Positions 42,337-51,060 of a DNA stretch of 54,143 bases are shown in pieces; the first letter of the stretch is position 1, and each line of letters opens with the position of its first letter. The stretch comes from an uncultured Bacilli bacterium. GTDB lineage: Bacteria; Bacillota_I; Bacilli_A; RF39; UBA660. A model generated the notes under the pieces. That model worked only from the letters and a program-made list of their open reading frames with translations, did no database searches and had not been told where the DNA came from. The stretch lies in the NCBI GenBank assembly GCA_947629935.1, contig CANRFQ010000009.1:1-54143 (forward strand), read 5' to 3'. The position numbers and the translations under genes are program-made.

Positions 42337-43734
42337 TTATTTATCAAAAAATCCTGCCCATGGATCTTTTCTTTTTAACCTTTTTATAGCTTCGGCCATG
42401 GTAATTTCATTAGGCTTTACTTTATCAAGTTCACTCCATTTAATTGGCATGGAAACGGGAGCATTGGCTCTAGCTCTTAGAGAATATGGAGCTACAGAAG
42501 TAGACGATCTAGTGTTACGAACCCAATCAATAAAGATTTTTCCCTTTCGATTTGCTTTGCGCATATTAGCTACATATTTATCTGGCCACGTAGCAGCCAT
42601 TAATTCGGCAATGTCTTTCGCAATCTTTCGAAACTCTTCCCAAGTTGTTTTGTAATGGATAGGCACAACTACATGATATCCTTTACCACCGCTTGTTTTT
42701 AAATAAGATTTTAATTTTAATTTATCTAAAATACTCTTTAAGTCTTTGACTCCTTGGCGTAGTTTAACTAAGCTTAATTTTTCATCAGGATCTAAATCAA
42801 ATACCATGTAATTAGGATTTTCTAGCTTTTGCACATTGCTTCCCCAAATGTGAAATTCTACACTATTCATTTGCGCTTCACTTATTATTCCTGATGGGGC
42901 TGTGATATAGTAATAATCATCCTTTTTTCCTTCATCATTTGGCAATATAATTTTTTTCATTCCTAAACTATCATTATCCAAATGCTTTTTAAAAAATTTA
43001 TCTTTCTTAATCCCTTCCGGACATCTAATCGTACTAATAATTCTGTCCTTTAAATAAGGTAACATTCTTTCCGCCACTTTTTTATAATAATTAACCATAT
43101 CTAACTTAGTTATTTTAGGGAGAGAAAACATAATTTTATCAGGATTAGTAATTTCTATTTCGGCATAATCTTCTTTTTTATTTTTTCTTATATTGCGCGC
43201 TATTTCATTCATTGTTCTTTTGGTTTTAATGCTAGTTTTAAATTTAGCAATATCTCGATAATTTTTATATTCATCGTTTTCTTTGATTAAAAGCCAATTA
43301 TTTTTTTCTAAATTTACTAATGTCCAAGCTCCCTTTAAACGTTTACCATATAAAACAAATTTTAGAGACCCTTCTTTAAAGGATTTACCAAAGTTACCTA
43401 TTACTTCGTAATAGCCTTCATCCCAAATCATTACCGTGCCCCCACCATATTCGCCTTTAGGTATGGTCCCTTCAAAATTGCGATATTCAAAGGGGTGGTC
43501 TTCAACTAAAATAGCTAAACGTTTATCTTTAGGATTATATGATGGTCCTTTAGGAACAGCCCAACTTTTTAAAACGCCATTATATTCTAAACGAAAATCA
43601 TAATGATCATGACTAGCTAGATGATGTTGCACGACAAAGTGAAGTTTTTTTCCTGCTTTCTGCTTTTTACCAATTGGTTCTTTTGTTTTATTAAAATCTC
43701 TTTTGGATTTATATTTTTTTAATTTATCTTCCAT
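42337..43734 (-). CDS. ligD: LigD-type 3'-phosphoesterase-polymerase fusion without ligase
   Basis: A 465-residue protein. Residues 30-150 form the LigD phosphoesterase (QHHLASHDHYDFRLE and EDHPFEYRNFEGTIP); residues 195-465 form the LigD primase-polymerase with FDLDPDE (D313, D315), SGGKGYHVVVP and FIDW (D403). These activities trim and fill ends in non-homologous end joining with Ku. The ATP-dependent ligase domain is absent and no Ku gene lies in the window. Its stop codon abuts the chaperonin stop with no gap. GAGGTTATGTT precedes the ATG. Confidence 0.93.
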   Translation of the reverse strand: MEDKLKKYKSKRDFNKTKEPIGKKQKAGKKLHFVVQHHLASHDHYDFRLEYNGVLKSWAVPKGPSYNPKDKRLAILVEDHPFEYRNFEGTIPKGEYGGGTVMIWDEGYYEVIGNFGKSFKEGSLKFVLYGKRLKGAWTLVNLEKNNWLLIKENDEYKNYRDIAKFKTSIKTKRTMNEIARNIRKNKKEDYAEIEITNPDKIMFSLPKITKLDMVNYYKKVAERMLPYLKDRIISTIRCPEGIKKDKFFKKHLDNDSLGMKKIILPNDEGKKDDYYYITAPSGIISEAQMNSVEFHIWGSNVQKLENPNYMVFDLDPDEKLSLVKLRQGVKDLKSILDKLKLKSYLKTSGGKGYHVVVPIHYKTTWEEFRKIAKDIAELMAATWPDKYVANMRKANRKGKIFIDWVRNTRSSTSVAPYSLRARANAPVSMPIKWSELDKVKPNEITMAEAIKRLKRKDPWAGFFDK

Positions 43735-43810
43735 AACATAACCTCAATATTAGTTTGGAAATATTCAGTAAAAATTATAACAGTCAATAATAAAAAATGT
43801 AATTGCAAAT

Positions 43811-44404
43811 TTACCATTCAATTATATTTAAATTATTAAATCTTTTCTGCCAACTTGCCACTTTTTTATCATAAAGTTCTTTGGAATTAGCCTTATGTTT
43901 AATTGGCCTAATTGTTCTACTAAAAATATCACTTAAACCATAAGGAGCATAAACTTGTATTTTTCCATTTGATTTAGTAATACCTATAGATTGAACAGTA
44001 GCTATCCATTGATTAATAGCATCTTCTGAATTTTTATATTGGTCAATATTTTTATTTTCATTTTCTTTTTTCCATAAATGCATTCTCGCTTCATTATGAA
44101 CATCGAATTCATAATTTAAATTTAATTTTTTTAAATATTTAATAATTTTTTCCTCTAATGCCTTTTCATATTCTTTGGAAATATTATTAGTATCGTAATA
44201 AATAACATCTATGTCTTTTATGCCATGATTTAATGGTTTATTGTCATAATAATTCCAAATAGTTTGAAAAATAGCCCCTGCAGCAATGTAAAAGTTAGGT
44301 AATTTTAAACTTTCAATGTAATCTAATATTTGCATTAAATCTTTATTTTTCTTTAAAATGGAAATAAATTCTCTATTTTGCTCCCAAATACTTTTATATT
44401 TCAT
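43811..44404 (-). CDS. Nucleotidyltransferase-like protein (NTP_transf_6/DUF925)
   Basis: A 197-residue protein with the DUF925 pattern: FYIAAGAIFQTIWNY, then IKDIDVIYYD (the Asp pair of a nucleotidyltransferase fold), FDVHNEARMHLW, and YAPYGLSDIFSRTIRP. Function unknown. The ATG at 44404 is chosen because AAGGGG lies nine bases upstream, while the ATG at 44428 has no site. It is on the same strand as ligD and 70 bases downstream-facing, possibly independent. Confidence 0.85.
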   Translation of the reverse strand: MKYKSIWEQNREFISILKKNKDLMQILDYIESLKLPNFYIAAGAIFQTIWNYYDNKPLNHGIKDIDVIYYDTNNISKEYEKALEEKIIKYLKKLNLNYEFDVHNEARMHLWKKENENKNIDQYKNSEDAINQWIATVQSIGITKSNGKIQVYAPYGLSDIFSRTIRPIKHKANSKELYDKKVASWQKRFNNLNIIEW

Positions 44405-44487
44405 GAAATCATTCCCCTTTAAACACATTGCTTTAGCAACAATTCAATTTGAATAATTTTTTTACTAATTTTTAATTGCTATATCTA

Positions 44488-44610
44488 TTAAGTGTCAGCA
44501 TTTATATAGTTAAATTGTTTAACTAATTTAGCTGAATAAATTTCATATAATCCAAGTGTATTAATTTCTAATTCAAATGGTTTAAAATTTTGTAATATTT
44601 GTTTTTTCAT
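44488..44610 (-). CDS. Possible 40-residue ORF
   Basis: An open frame of 40 codons between two genes on the same strand, containing a hydrophobic-aromatic mix (FKPFELEINTLGLYEIYSAK). No ribosome site is seen before the ATG. It may be the remains of a larger gene. Low support. Confidence 0.25.
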   Translation of the reverse strand: MKKQILQNFKPFELEINTLGLYEIYSAKLVKQFNYINADT

Positions 44611-44633
44611 TGATATTATTTTATTATAATCTT

Positions 44634-45329
44634 TTATCTTCTTTTTAAAGTGCTTTTATCTGATTCTAATATACTACTAATTTCATCAATATTTATTAAC
44701 GAATTAGCTTGAAGAGGTATAATTCTTGTCATACTTTTATTTATAAATGCACAATGATGTTCAATACTAAAGTATTCACTATCTGTCATAAGTTCATATT
44801 GTATAAATATATCTGGAATAAATTTATAACTGCTATCACTATTACTTTTACCAAAATCAGTATCACATTGAGTATAGCTACCTTTTAACATACTTTCTAA
44901 AAGCCCAGGTCTATCACAAGAACCTATATCAAGTTCATTTTCTGGATCTGATTCATTATTAATTGGTTGTTGATTAAGATTAACATCAGTTCTTTTTATA
45001 TTAAGTTGAAAATAAATATCTCTAAGTATTGTATTATTAAATGTTTGGCTTAATGCTGCTGATATACATTTATCAATATCAGTATTTTCATTTAACACCA
45101 TTAATCTCACAGGTACACCATCTTTATAAAAAACAATGGCATTATGCTTATTTCTGATATTCAAGTTATCTTTATTGCTGCTAATAATACAATTACAATT
45201 TCTAATTACTTTAAAAGAGTCAAATGGAATACTACCGTTTTCAAATCCATCAACAAATGCACCGCTAAAACATTCTATATGATTATCACTTTGTTCAGTC
45301 CATAAATCTATTGTATTTATAACATCCAT
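44634..45329 (-). CDS. Hypothetical protein, 231 residues
   Basis: No family recognised. The protein is soluble, with an N-terminal half of short strands (around CIISSNKDNLNIRN and AIVFYKDGVPVRLMVL) and an acidic Asn/Ser-rich middle containing a Cys (about 140). The C-terminus ends in a basic KRR. The second in-frame ATG (45329) is preferred, nine bases after AGGA. It stands alone between the possible small ORF and tRNA-His; a horizontally acquired orphan is possible. Confidence 0.5.
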   Translation of the reverse strand: MDVINTIDLWTEQSDNHIECFSGAFVDGFENGSIPFDSFKVIRNCNCIISSNKDNLNIRNKHNAIVFYKDGVPVRLMVLNENTDIDKCISAALSQTFNNTILRDIYFQLNIKRTDVNLNQQPINNESDPENELDIGSCDRPGLLESMLKGSYTQCDTDFGKSNSDSSYKFIPDIFIQYELMTDSEYFSIEHHCAFINKSMTRIIPLQANSLINIDEISSILESDKSTLKRR

Positions 45330-45463
45330 GTAAATCATTCCTGTTTCACTTAATATATTACCATATTTTAAGATTCTTTTGTTTTTAAATTGTTAAATGC
45401 TTCTTCTTTAATAATTTATTTATAAACACATTCATTATTTATTCCTATCACTTTTTTGCAAAA

Positions 45464-45499
45464 GAAAAAAGTTCATAATAGAAACTATTACGAACTTTT
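45464..45499 (-). terminator. Terminator of tRNA-His
   Basis: Arms AAAGTTCATAATAG and CTATTACGAACTTT (one mismatch) with a three-base loop, followed on the minus strand by TTTTTTC. Confidence 0.75.
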
Positions 45500-45510
45500 A
45501 TCGTCTATTA

Positions 45511-45587
45511 TGGGGCGAAATGTGGGGATCGAACCCACGCGTACCGGAGCCACAATCCGGCGTGTTAACCACTTCACCAATTCCGCC
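45511..45587 (-). tRNA. tRNA-His (GTG)
   Basis: A 77-base tRNA with anticodon GTG, acceptor stem GCGGAAT/ATTTCGC, an encoded extra G at position -1 opposite C73, and encoded CCA. Confidence 0.95.
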
Positions 45588-45598
45588 ATGACAAAAAT

Positions 45599-45627
45599 AT
45601 ATTATCATATTTTATTATTACCGTCAA
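45599..45627 (-). promoter_or_regulatory. Promoter of tRNA-His
   Basis: Minus strand TTGACG (45622-45627), 17-base spacer, TAATAT (45599-45604). Confidence 0.7.
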
Positions 45628-45648
45628 TTTTAAACATAAAAAAAGAAT

Positions 45649-47880
45649 TTATAATGCCTGAAAAATTTCATCTAAATCCTTTTTAGTTTCATTAAATAAA
45701 TTAAATGTAAAATTACTGACGCCCATATTTCTTAATGAAGAAATATTATCTATCAAATTTATATTTTGATAATGTAAAATATAAGTACGACAATTTTTAT
45801 TTATAATAGGAAGAAATTCGCCATTTCTATCCTTTAGATAATATTGCTTTTTTTCTTTACACAAGGTGCATTCTGTATCTTGATTTATAAACATATTTAA
45901 AAAGCAATGTTTTAGCACCATTAGTTCAACTCTGCCATATACTAAAACATCAACGTTAGGCATAGTCTTAAAATTATTATTAAATCCTTCAATTAAATGT
46001 CTTATTTGATCTTTACTATTTTCAACTGATAAAGCGATTTTCTGGACGCCCATATCAAATAAAGTTTTTAAAGTATAAGAATTGGTAACATTAAGATAAA
46101 TATCACTAAAAACTTGGTTATCTTTACTATACTTTATTACTCCGCTTAAATTAGAAGCTACAATATTTTCCTTATCTAGATCCATTAACTTAAAAGTAGT
46201 ACGATCAGTTAAATAATAAATATGTTTATCTTTATATTTTTTATATAAAAGATAGTCATCAACATAAATATTAACATCTTTATCTAATAGATATTTTAAT
46301 TGTTCTTCTGTTCTAACATAAAAATTATATGATTCAGTCCGATTAGTTTTCGTTAATGGCCATTTAACTTCTTTGATAATTGGTTCATATTTAGATTTAG
46401 TTCTTAATTTTATTAATTTATTAACTAATGTCCGACGCAATTCACTTATAATTTTAATAGGAATAAAGATTTTTTCATCAGCATCAATTTGAATATCATT
46501 TAAAGCAAAAGGTGTCTCATTAAGTTTGGAGAATCTTTCCACTATTTCCGCTTTAGGAACCGGGCAATTTTTGCTTAATTCTACTTGTCCTAATTCTTCT
46601 TTTATTTGATTTTCGCCATCTGTTATTGTTGCTTTTAAAGGACTATCTATTTTTGCTTCTACTACTATATCGACATTTACTTTTCTTTGAGGAATATCTT
46701 TAATCTTTTCCATTAATAAACTATCTAAAGTTTTAATAACTGAACCCGATTCTTGCAAATCTACTTTGTTATCAACATAGACAATTTGACCTTTACTAGC
46801 TTTATTAATTAATAATAATTTATCATCGTAAAGATAATTGACAATCATGCCCTTTTGATTGGCAAAGCGAATGCCATCACCTTGAACAATATCATCTTCT
46901 AATTTAATCATTATTTTATTTTTATTAACTGTAGCTTGTCCTAATGGTGTACCAATATGATTAGGAGTTTTAATATTCATCAACTTATAATTTCTTTCAT
47001 TAAATAAGTGCCCTAAGGTAAAATCTCGATTATATAATTTTTTTAAATTATTTTCTTCTTCTAAAGACACATTCATAGCTTCATTGGCATAATAGGCGTC
47101 AATTAAACGACGAAATATACGAGTAACATAACCAACATATTCTGGGCTTTTCATGCGCCCTTCAATCTTTAAACTATCAACACCGGCATCAATGATTTCT
47201 CGTAAATGCGGCAAGACGTTGAGTTCTTTAGGACTTAGTAAATAATCGCCATCGGTATTTATTTTTTCATCTTCACAATAAAGTTCATAAGGAAGACGAC
47301 ACATACCCGCACACTGACCGCGATTGCCACTGCGCTTTAAAATGCAAGATGAGGCTAAACACTGCCCAGAATAAGAAATACATAAAGCTCCATAAACAAA
47401 TACTTCTTTTTCAATATCTACTGCTAAACTTTTTATTTCTTCTAAAGAAAGTTCTCGAGCTAATACTGCTCTTTTGACCCCAATATCTTTTAAATATTGC
47501 AAGTTCTCGGGAGCTTGATTATGCATTTGGGTAGAAGCATGCACTTCTAAATTAGGAAACATTTTTAAAACTAAATTAATCATTCCTAAGTCTTGCATAA
47601 TTACAGCGTCTACATTATTTTCATATAAAAATTTAACATAATCTAAAAAGGCATCAATTTCTTCTTCATATATTAAAGTATTAATAGTTATATATACTTT
47701 TACCCCATATAGATGTGCTAATTTTATAGCGTCTTTTATTTCTTCTTTGGAAAAATTATCAGCATAAGCTCTTGCTCCATATAATTTACCCGCCAAATAA
47801 ATAGCATCCGCCCCATTTTTTATGGCTGCATCCAACATCTCTTTATTACCAACAGGACTTAAAAGTTCTACTTTTTTCAT
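45649..47880 (-). CDS. U32 family peptidase-like protein (TrhP/RlhA group)
   Basis: A 743-residue protein. Residues 1-300 are the U32 TIM-barrel-like domain: ELLSPVGNKEMLDAAIKNGADAIYLAG-type start, VHASTQMHNQAP, then the cysteine cluster C-I-S-Y-S-GQC..SSCILKRSGNRGQCAGMCR. The C-terminal part matches DUF3656 and a second barrel with CTLCKEKK. Relatives work in tRNA or 23S rRNA hydroxylation (TrhP, RlhA) rather than proteolysis (family knowledge). The length corresponds to single-gene versions of the Bacillus yrrN-yrrO pair. GTGATGAATT precedes the ATG. Confidence 0.9.
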   Translation of the reverse strand: MKKVELLSPVGNKEMLDAAIKNGADAIYLAGKLYGARAYADNFSKEEIKDAIKLAHLYGVKVYITINTLIYEEEIDAFLDYVKFLYENNVDAVIMQDLGMINLVLKMFPNLEVHASTQMHNQAPENLQYLKDIGVKRAVLARELSLEEIKSLAVDIEKEVFVYGALCISYSGQCLASSCILKRSGNRGQCAGMCRLPYELYCEDEKINTDGDYLLSPKELNVLPHLREIIDAGVDSLKIEGRMKSPEYVGYVTRIFRRLIDAYYANEAMNVSLEEENNLKKLYNRDFTLGHLFNERNYKLMNIKTPNHIGTPLGQATVNKNKIMIKLEDDIVQGDGIRFANQKGMIVNYLYDDKLLLINKASKGQIVYVDNKVDLQESGSVIKTLDSLLMEKIKDIPQRKVNVDIVVEAKIDSPLKATITDGENQIKEELGQVELSKNCPVPKAEIVERFSKLNETPFALNDIQIDADEKIFIPIKIISELRRTLVNKLIKLRTKSKYEPIIKEVKWPLTKTNRTESYNFYVRTEEQLKYLLDKDVNIYVDDYLLYKKYKDKHIYYLTDRTTFKLMDLDKENIVASNLSGVIKYSKDNQVFSDIYLNVTNSYTLKTLFDMGVQKIALSVENSKDQIRHLIEGFNNNFKTMPNVDVLVYGRVELMVLKHCFLNMFINQDTECTLCKEKKQYYLKDRNGEFLPIINKNCRTYILHYQNINLIDNISSLRNMGVSNFTFNLFNETKKDLDEIFQAL

Positions 47881-47904
47881 AATTCATCACTAATTAAATT
47901 ATAA

Positions 47905-47942
47905 AAACAAAAAGAAAATAAGTAAACTAAGTTACTTATTTT
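47905..47942 (-). terminator. Terminator of the cadherin-like gene
   Basis: Arms AAAATAAGTAA and TTACTTATTTT around six bases, followed on the minus strand by CTTTTTGTTTTT. The stem overlaps the stop region. Confidence 0.75.
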
Positions 47943-49209
47943 TGCGCCCTTTTTGACGTTTTTTAGCAGTTGTTTGCATTTCATAGAACTTTAATAAAGC
48001 TACAATAGCTAATCCTACGATAAAAGTTATGGAAACCGCAATTATCTCATTTTTCATATTCCAAAATTGTTTTTTTATTTTTATAGTATATGTTTTGCTG
48101 CTATTATCCTCTGCCGTAACAATTATCTTGATTTCTTTAGTTTGAGCTTTGCTATCATTTCCAGAAATAGTTATTTGAGATAAATTAGAATAAGGATAGG
48201 CACTGACAATTAAATTACGATTATAATCAGCGGACAATTCATATTCATATTTATCCGGTTTAAAATTAAGATTAAAACCTCCAACACTTAAATCTTTTAA
48301 ATTTTGAGAATTTTGAGAACTATCTTCTTTTTGTCTATCTACTTCTATTTTATATATTTTACTTTCATTATTATAATTTACTGTAACGGTAATTTCATTT
48401 TTACCTATAGCAAGATTTTGCCCACCATCTACCTGAACTTCAGCATTAGGATTTTTAGCAAAGGCATAAACAGTAATATCTTCTACATCACTAGCAACTT
48501 TAACTTTATAATTTTGTTTATTATTTTTAAATTTAATGGCTCCATTACTTAAAGATAGACTGGCTAAATCTAAGCTTTGCGAATTATCGGGCAATTTATC
48601 TTCAGTCGTGTTATTTTTAAAAATGTTTAATTTATAATCTCTTTCCACTCCAGCTTCACTTTTAACGCGAATAAAAGCCACATTTAAACCTTCACTTAAG
48701 CTTATTTTGCGCGGCTCATAATTATTGACAAATTGGGACTTTGCTGATTTCAAAGTAGCATTAATACTTATTTCCGAAACATTTTGGCCGACATTTAGAT
48801 TATAGCTATATTGATCACTATTAAAATTTAGATCTTTAACATTAGTTGTTAAATCACTTAAACGATTTTCAGTACTTCGTTTATCAGGTTTATTAATAAC
48901 TAAAGTATAAGTTTTCGTAGTTTTATTTTTATTTTTAATTTCAATAGGCACATCAGTATGACCATAACTTAAAGAAATCTCTCTTGGCCCAAGGCCTTCG
49001 ACAAAACCAACATCAGAATCCTTTAACGTTGCATAAACTACAGCCCTTTGCGCATCAGTTGTCGTTTCAAAATTAGTTTGATAGGATACATAATTATAGC
49101 CATAGGCATTTTTAACATGTAAAATAATTCCTACTATATTTAAAGATAAGGAAATAAAAAGTATTGTTATAATAAAAATATAAACATTACGATTTTTTGA
49201 CTTTCTCAT
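47932..49209 (-). CDS. Membrane protein with cadherin-like beta-sandwich repeats
   Basis: A 425-residue protein with membrane anchors at both ends (about 8-30 and 385-405) and three to four PF12733-type repeats between them. Each repeat has the shape 'L..L.V....L.F....Y.Y...V', for example LSDLTTNVKDLNFNSDQYSYNL and LKDLSVGGFNLNFKPDKYEYEL. Such repeats are adhesive beta-sandwiches on Gram-positive surfaces. The C-terminus is basic (KKRQKGRKNK) and cytoplasmic. Adhesion or wall contact is inferred. Confidence 0.82.
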   Translation of the reverse strand: MRKSKNRNVYIFIITILFISLSLNIVGIILHVKNAYGYNYVSYQTNFETTTDAQRAVVYATLKDSDVGFVEGLGPREISLSYGHTDVPIEIKNKNKTTKTYTLVINKPDKRSTENRLSDLTTNVKDLNFNSDQYSYNLNVGQNVSEISINATLKSAKSQFVNNYEPRKISLSEGLNVAFIRVKSEAGVERDYKLNIFKNNTTEDKLPDNSQSLDLASLSLSNGAIKFKNNKQNYKVKVASDVEDITVYAFAKNPNAEVQVDGGQNLAIGKNEITVTVNYNNESKIYKIEVDRQKEDSSQNSQNLKDLSVGGFNLNFKPDKYEYELSADYNRNLIVSAYPYSNLSQITISGNDSKAQTKEIKIIVTAEDNSSKTYTIKIKKQFWNMKNEIIAVSITFIVGLAIVALLKFYEMQTTAKKRQKGRKNK

Positions 49210-49262
49210 AAAAGCTCCTTAATACACTAAAATTATATCATTAGAAAGCCAAAATTGTAAAG

Positions 49263-49562
49263 TTAAACCATTTTAATATCTTCAATTTTATTAATGTCAA
49301 TTACCTCATTATCCATTGTTAGTAATGTATTAGCTGTTTTACCAATAATAATCTTTTTTTCTTCTATACCATTTATTTTTATGAAAACTTCTTTTTTATA
49401 AATATAGTTGGGTGAGTTAAATATCCGATTGATTTTAGAAGAAATACTTAAATTATCCTCTTTTTCTTCCTCTATACTCTCACGCGAATAGAAAACATCT
49501 TGTGTATTATGAACATCCTCACTTATATTTCCAGGAAAAACATTTGGTAAATCATTATTCAT
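49263..49562 (-). CDS. Hypothetical protein, 99 residues
   Basis: An acidic N-terminal half is followed by a short beta-rich domain (KKEVFIKINGIEEKKIIIGKTA..LLTMDNEVIDINKIEDI). The repeat-like strands suggest a small SH3- or Sm-like fold. No family recognised. The ATG at 49562 follows GAGG by eight bases; the in-frame GTG at 49571 overlaps it. It is divergent from the SEDS gene. Confidence 0.55.
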   Translation of the reverse strand: MNNDLPNVFPGNISEDVHNTQDVFYSRESIEEEKEDNLSISSKINRIFNSPNYIYKKEVFIKINGIEEKKIIIGKTANTLLTMDNEVIDINKIEDIKMV

Positions 49563-49638
49563 TATATCCACCTCTATAACAATATATGAAGTTGGCCCTA
49601 AAAGTTGTATAATTTTAAAAATTGTTCATACTAAAAAT

Positions 49639-50763
49639 ATGAAAAAAATTATATCTAAAAAATTATTATTTTTTTTAATACCCATAGCAATCTTAATGAT
49701 CTTAAGTTTGTTAAATCTTTATTATGCTCCAAATATTTCTAATTTATATAAAGACTTTTTTGCTAAACAAATTATTTGGTACATATTATCCATTATTCTT
49801 TTTACTGCCGTAATAATATTAAAACCTAATTTTATTTTAAAATTTAGTTTTCCTATCTATTTATTTAATATTCTGCTTTTAATCCTCGTTTTATTTTTGG
49901 GCAAAAGTGTTAATGGATCTCGGGCTTGGTTTAACTTTGGTCCCTTTTCTTTTCAACCTAGTGAATTTATGAAATTGTCCTTAATTTTATATTTAACCAA
50001 AGTAGTTTCGCAATCATCTTTAAAAACTAATAAAGATCATTTAATATTACTTGCAAGAATTATCATCATTTTTTTAATTCCTTCTTTACTTACCTTTTTA
50101 GAGCCTGATACCGGAGCCGTAGTAATCTACTTTTTCATTACTTTGGGCATTCTTTTAACTAGTAATATAAAAAAAAAGTATTTTATTATTCTTTTAAGTA
50201 TTGGCCTTTTTATTGGAGGAATTTTAATATGTCTCTATTTTTGGCAACAAGACTTATTTATTAAGATTTTCGGTTCCAGTATTTTTTACCGCATAGAACG
50301 TTTGACGGAATTTAAAAAAGGTGGAGGGATGCAAATCGAAAATGCTTTAACAACCATAGGTAGTGCTCATTTTTTTAATCTTCCTCATCAGGCCCATAAC
50401 TTATATTTTCCTGAAGCTGCGACTGATTTTATTTTTGCCTTATCCATTAATCATTTTGGCCTTATCGCCGGCTTTATAATCCTAGGTTGTTATCTGTTTT
50501 TAGATATAGTTATTATTCATAATATTCTTAATGTCAATAATACTAGTTGTAAAATAATAACTATGGGCTTTTTAGCGATGTTTTTATACCAACAAATTCA
50601 AAATATTTTTATGAATATCGGTCTTTTACCTATTGTGGGTATACCTCTTCCCTTTTTATCATATGGAGGAAGTAGTTTAATTTTGTTTTTTATTAGTATT
50701 GCTTTAATCATTAAATTAAGTTTAGAAAAAGAAAAATACTCATATAGAGTATTTTATCGATAA
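49639..50763 (+). CDS. SEDS-family glycosyltransferase (RodA/FtsW/SpoVE)
   Basis: A 374-residue polytopic protein with ten or so membrane helices and SEDS motifs: FGPFSFQPSEFMKLSLIL, LEPDTGAVVIYF, and the C-terminal PIVGIPLPFLSYGGSSLI. SEDS proteins polymerise peptidoglycan from lipid II together with a class B PBP. Which of RodA, FtsW or SpoVE it is cannot be decided, since no partner PBP is adjacent. No clear ribosome site precedes the ATG. The 3' end overlaps the convergent Gly/Tyr-rich gene by 10 bases. Confidence 0.9.
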   Translation: MKKIISKKLLFFLIPIAILMILSLLNLYYAPNISNLYKDFFAKQIIWYILSIILFTAVIILKPNFILKFSFPIYLFNILLLILVLFLGKSVNGSRAWFNFGPFSFQPSEFMKLSLILYLTKVVSQSSLKTNKDHLILLARIIIIFLIPSLLTFLEPDTGAVVIYFFITLGILLTSNIKKKYFIILLSIGLFIGGILICLYFWQQDLFIKIFGSSIFYRIERLTEFKKGGGMQIENALTTIGSAHFFNLPHQAHNLYFPEAATDFIFALSINHFGLIAGFIILGCYLFLDIVIIHNILNVNNTSCKIITMGFLAMFLYQQIQNIFMNIGLLPIVGIPLPFLSYGGSSLILFFISIALIIKLSLEKEKYSYRVFYR

Positions 50764-50993
50764 TATGGATAATATCCAGGATTATAATAACCATAATTAC
50801 TATAGTATCCATATCCACCTGGACGTGGACCATAATAAGGTTGATTAACATAAACCGGTCTTGGCCTTGTTAAACCAATCGCAGCTCCACCAGTAACAGC
50901 TCCTACTAAAAAAGGAAATAGAAACTGTCTATCATTTTGATTTTGATAACCATAAGGAGTATTAACCATATTATAATTTTGATAAGAATACAT
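50754..50993 (-). CDS. Gly/Tyr-rich small protein, possible spore coat component
   Basis: A 79-residue protein with many Tyr, Gly, Asn and Pro (PGGYGYYSNYGYYNPGYYPYYR at the end), preceded by a hydrophobic stretch (about 25-41). Tyr-rich low-complexity tails are common in crosslinked coat or crust proteins. The role is inferred from composition only. The ATG at 50993 is used because GGGAG is eight bases upstream; the ATG at 51011 overlaps that site. Confidence 0.55.
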   Translation of the reverse strand: MYSYQNYNMVNTPYGYQNQNDRQFLFPFLVGAVTGGAAIGLTRPRPVYVNQPYYGPRPGGYGYYSNYGYYNPGYYPYYR

Positions 50994-51060
50994 AATTCTT
51001 ACTCCCTTCATAATATTTTATGTTTTTTTTAGAAGAGAGTTCTAATCTATTATTCAATTA

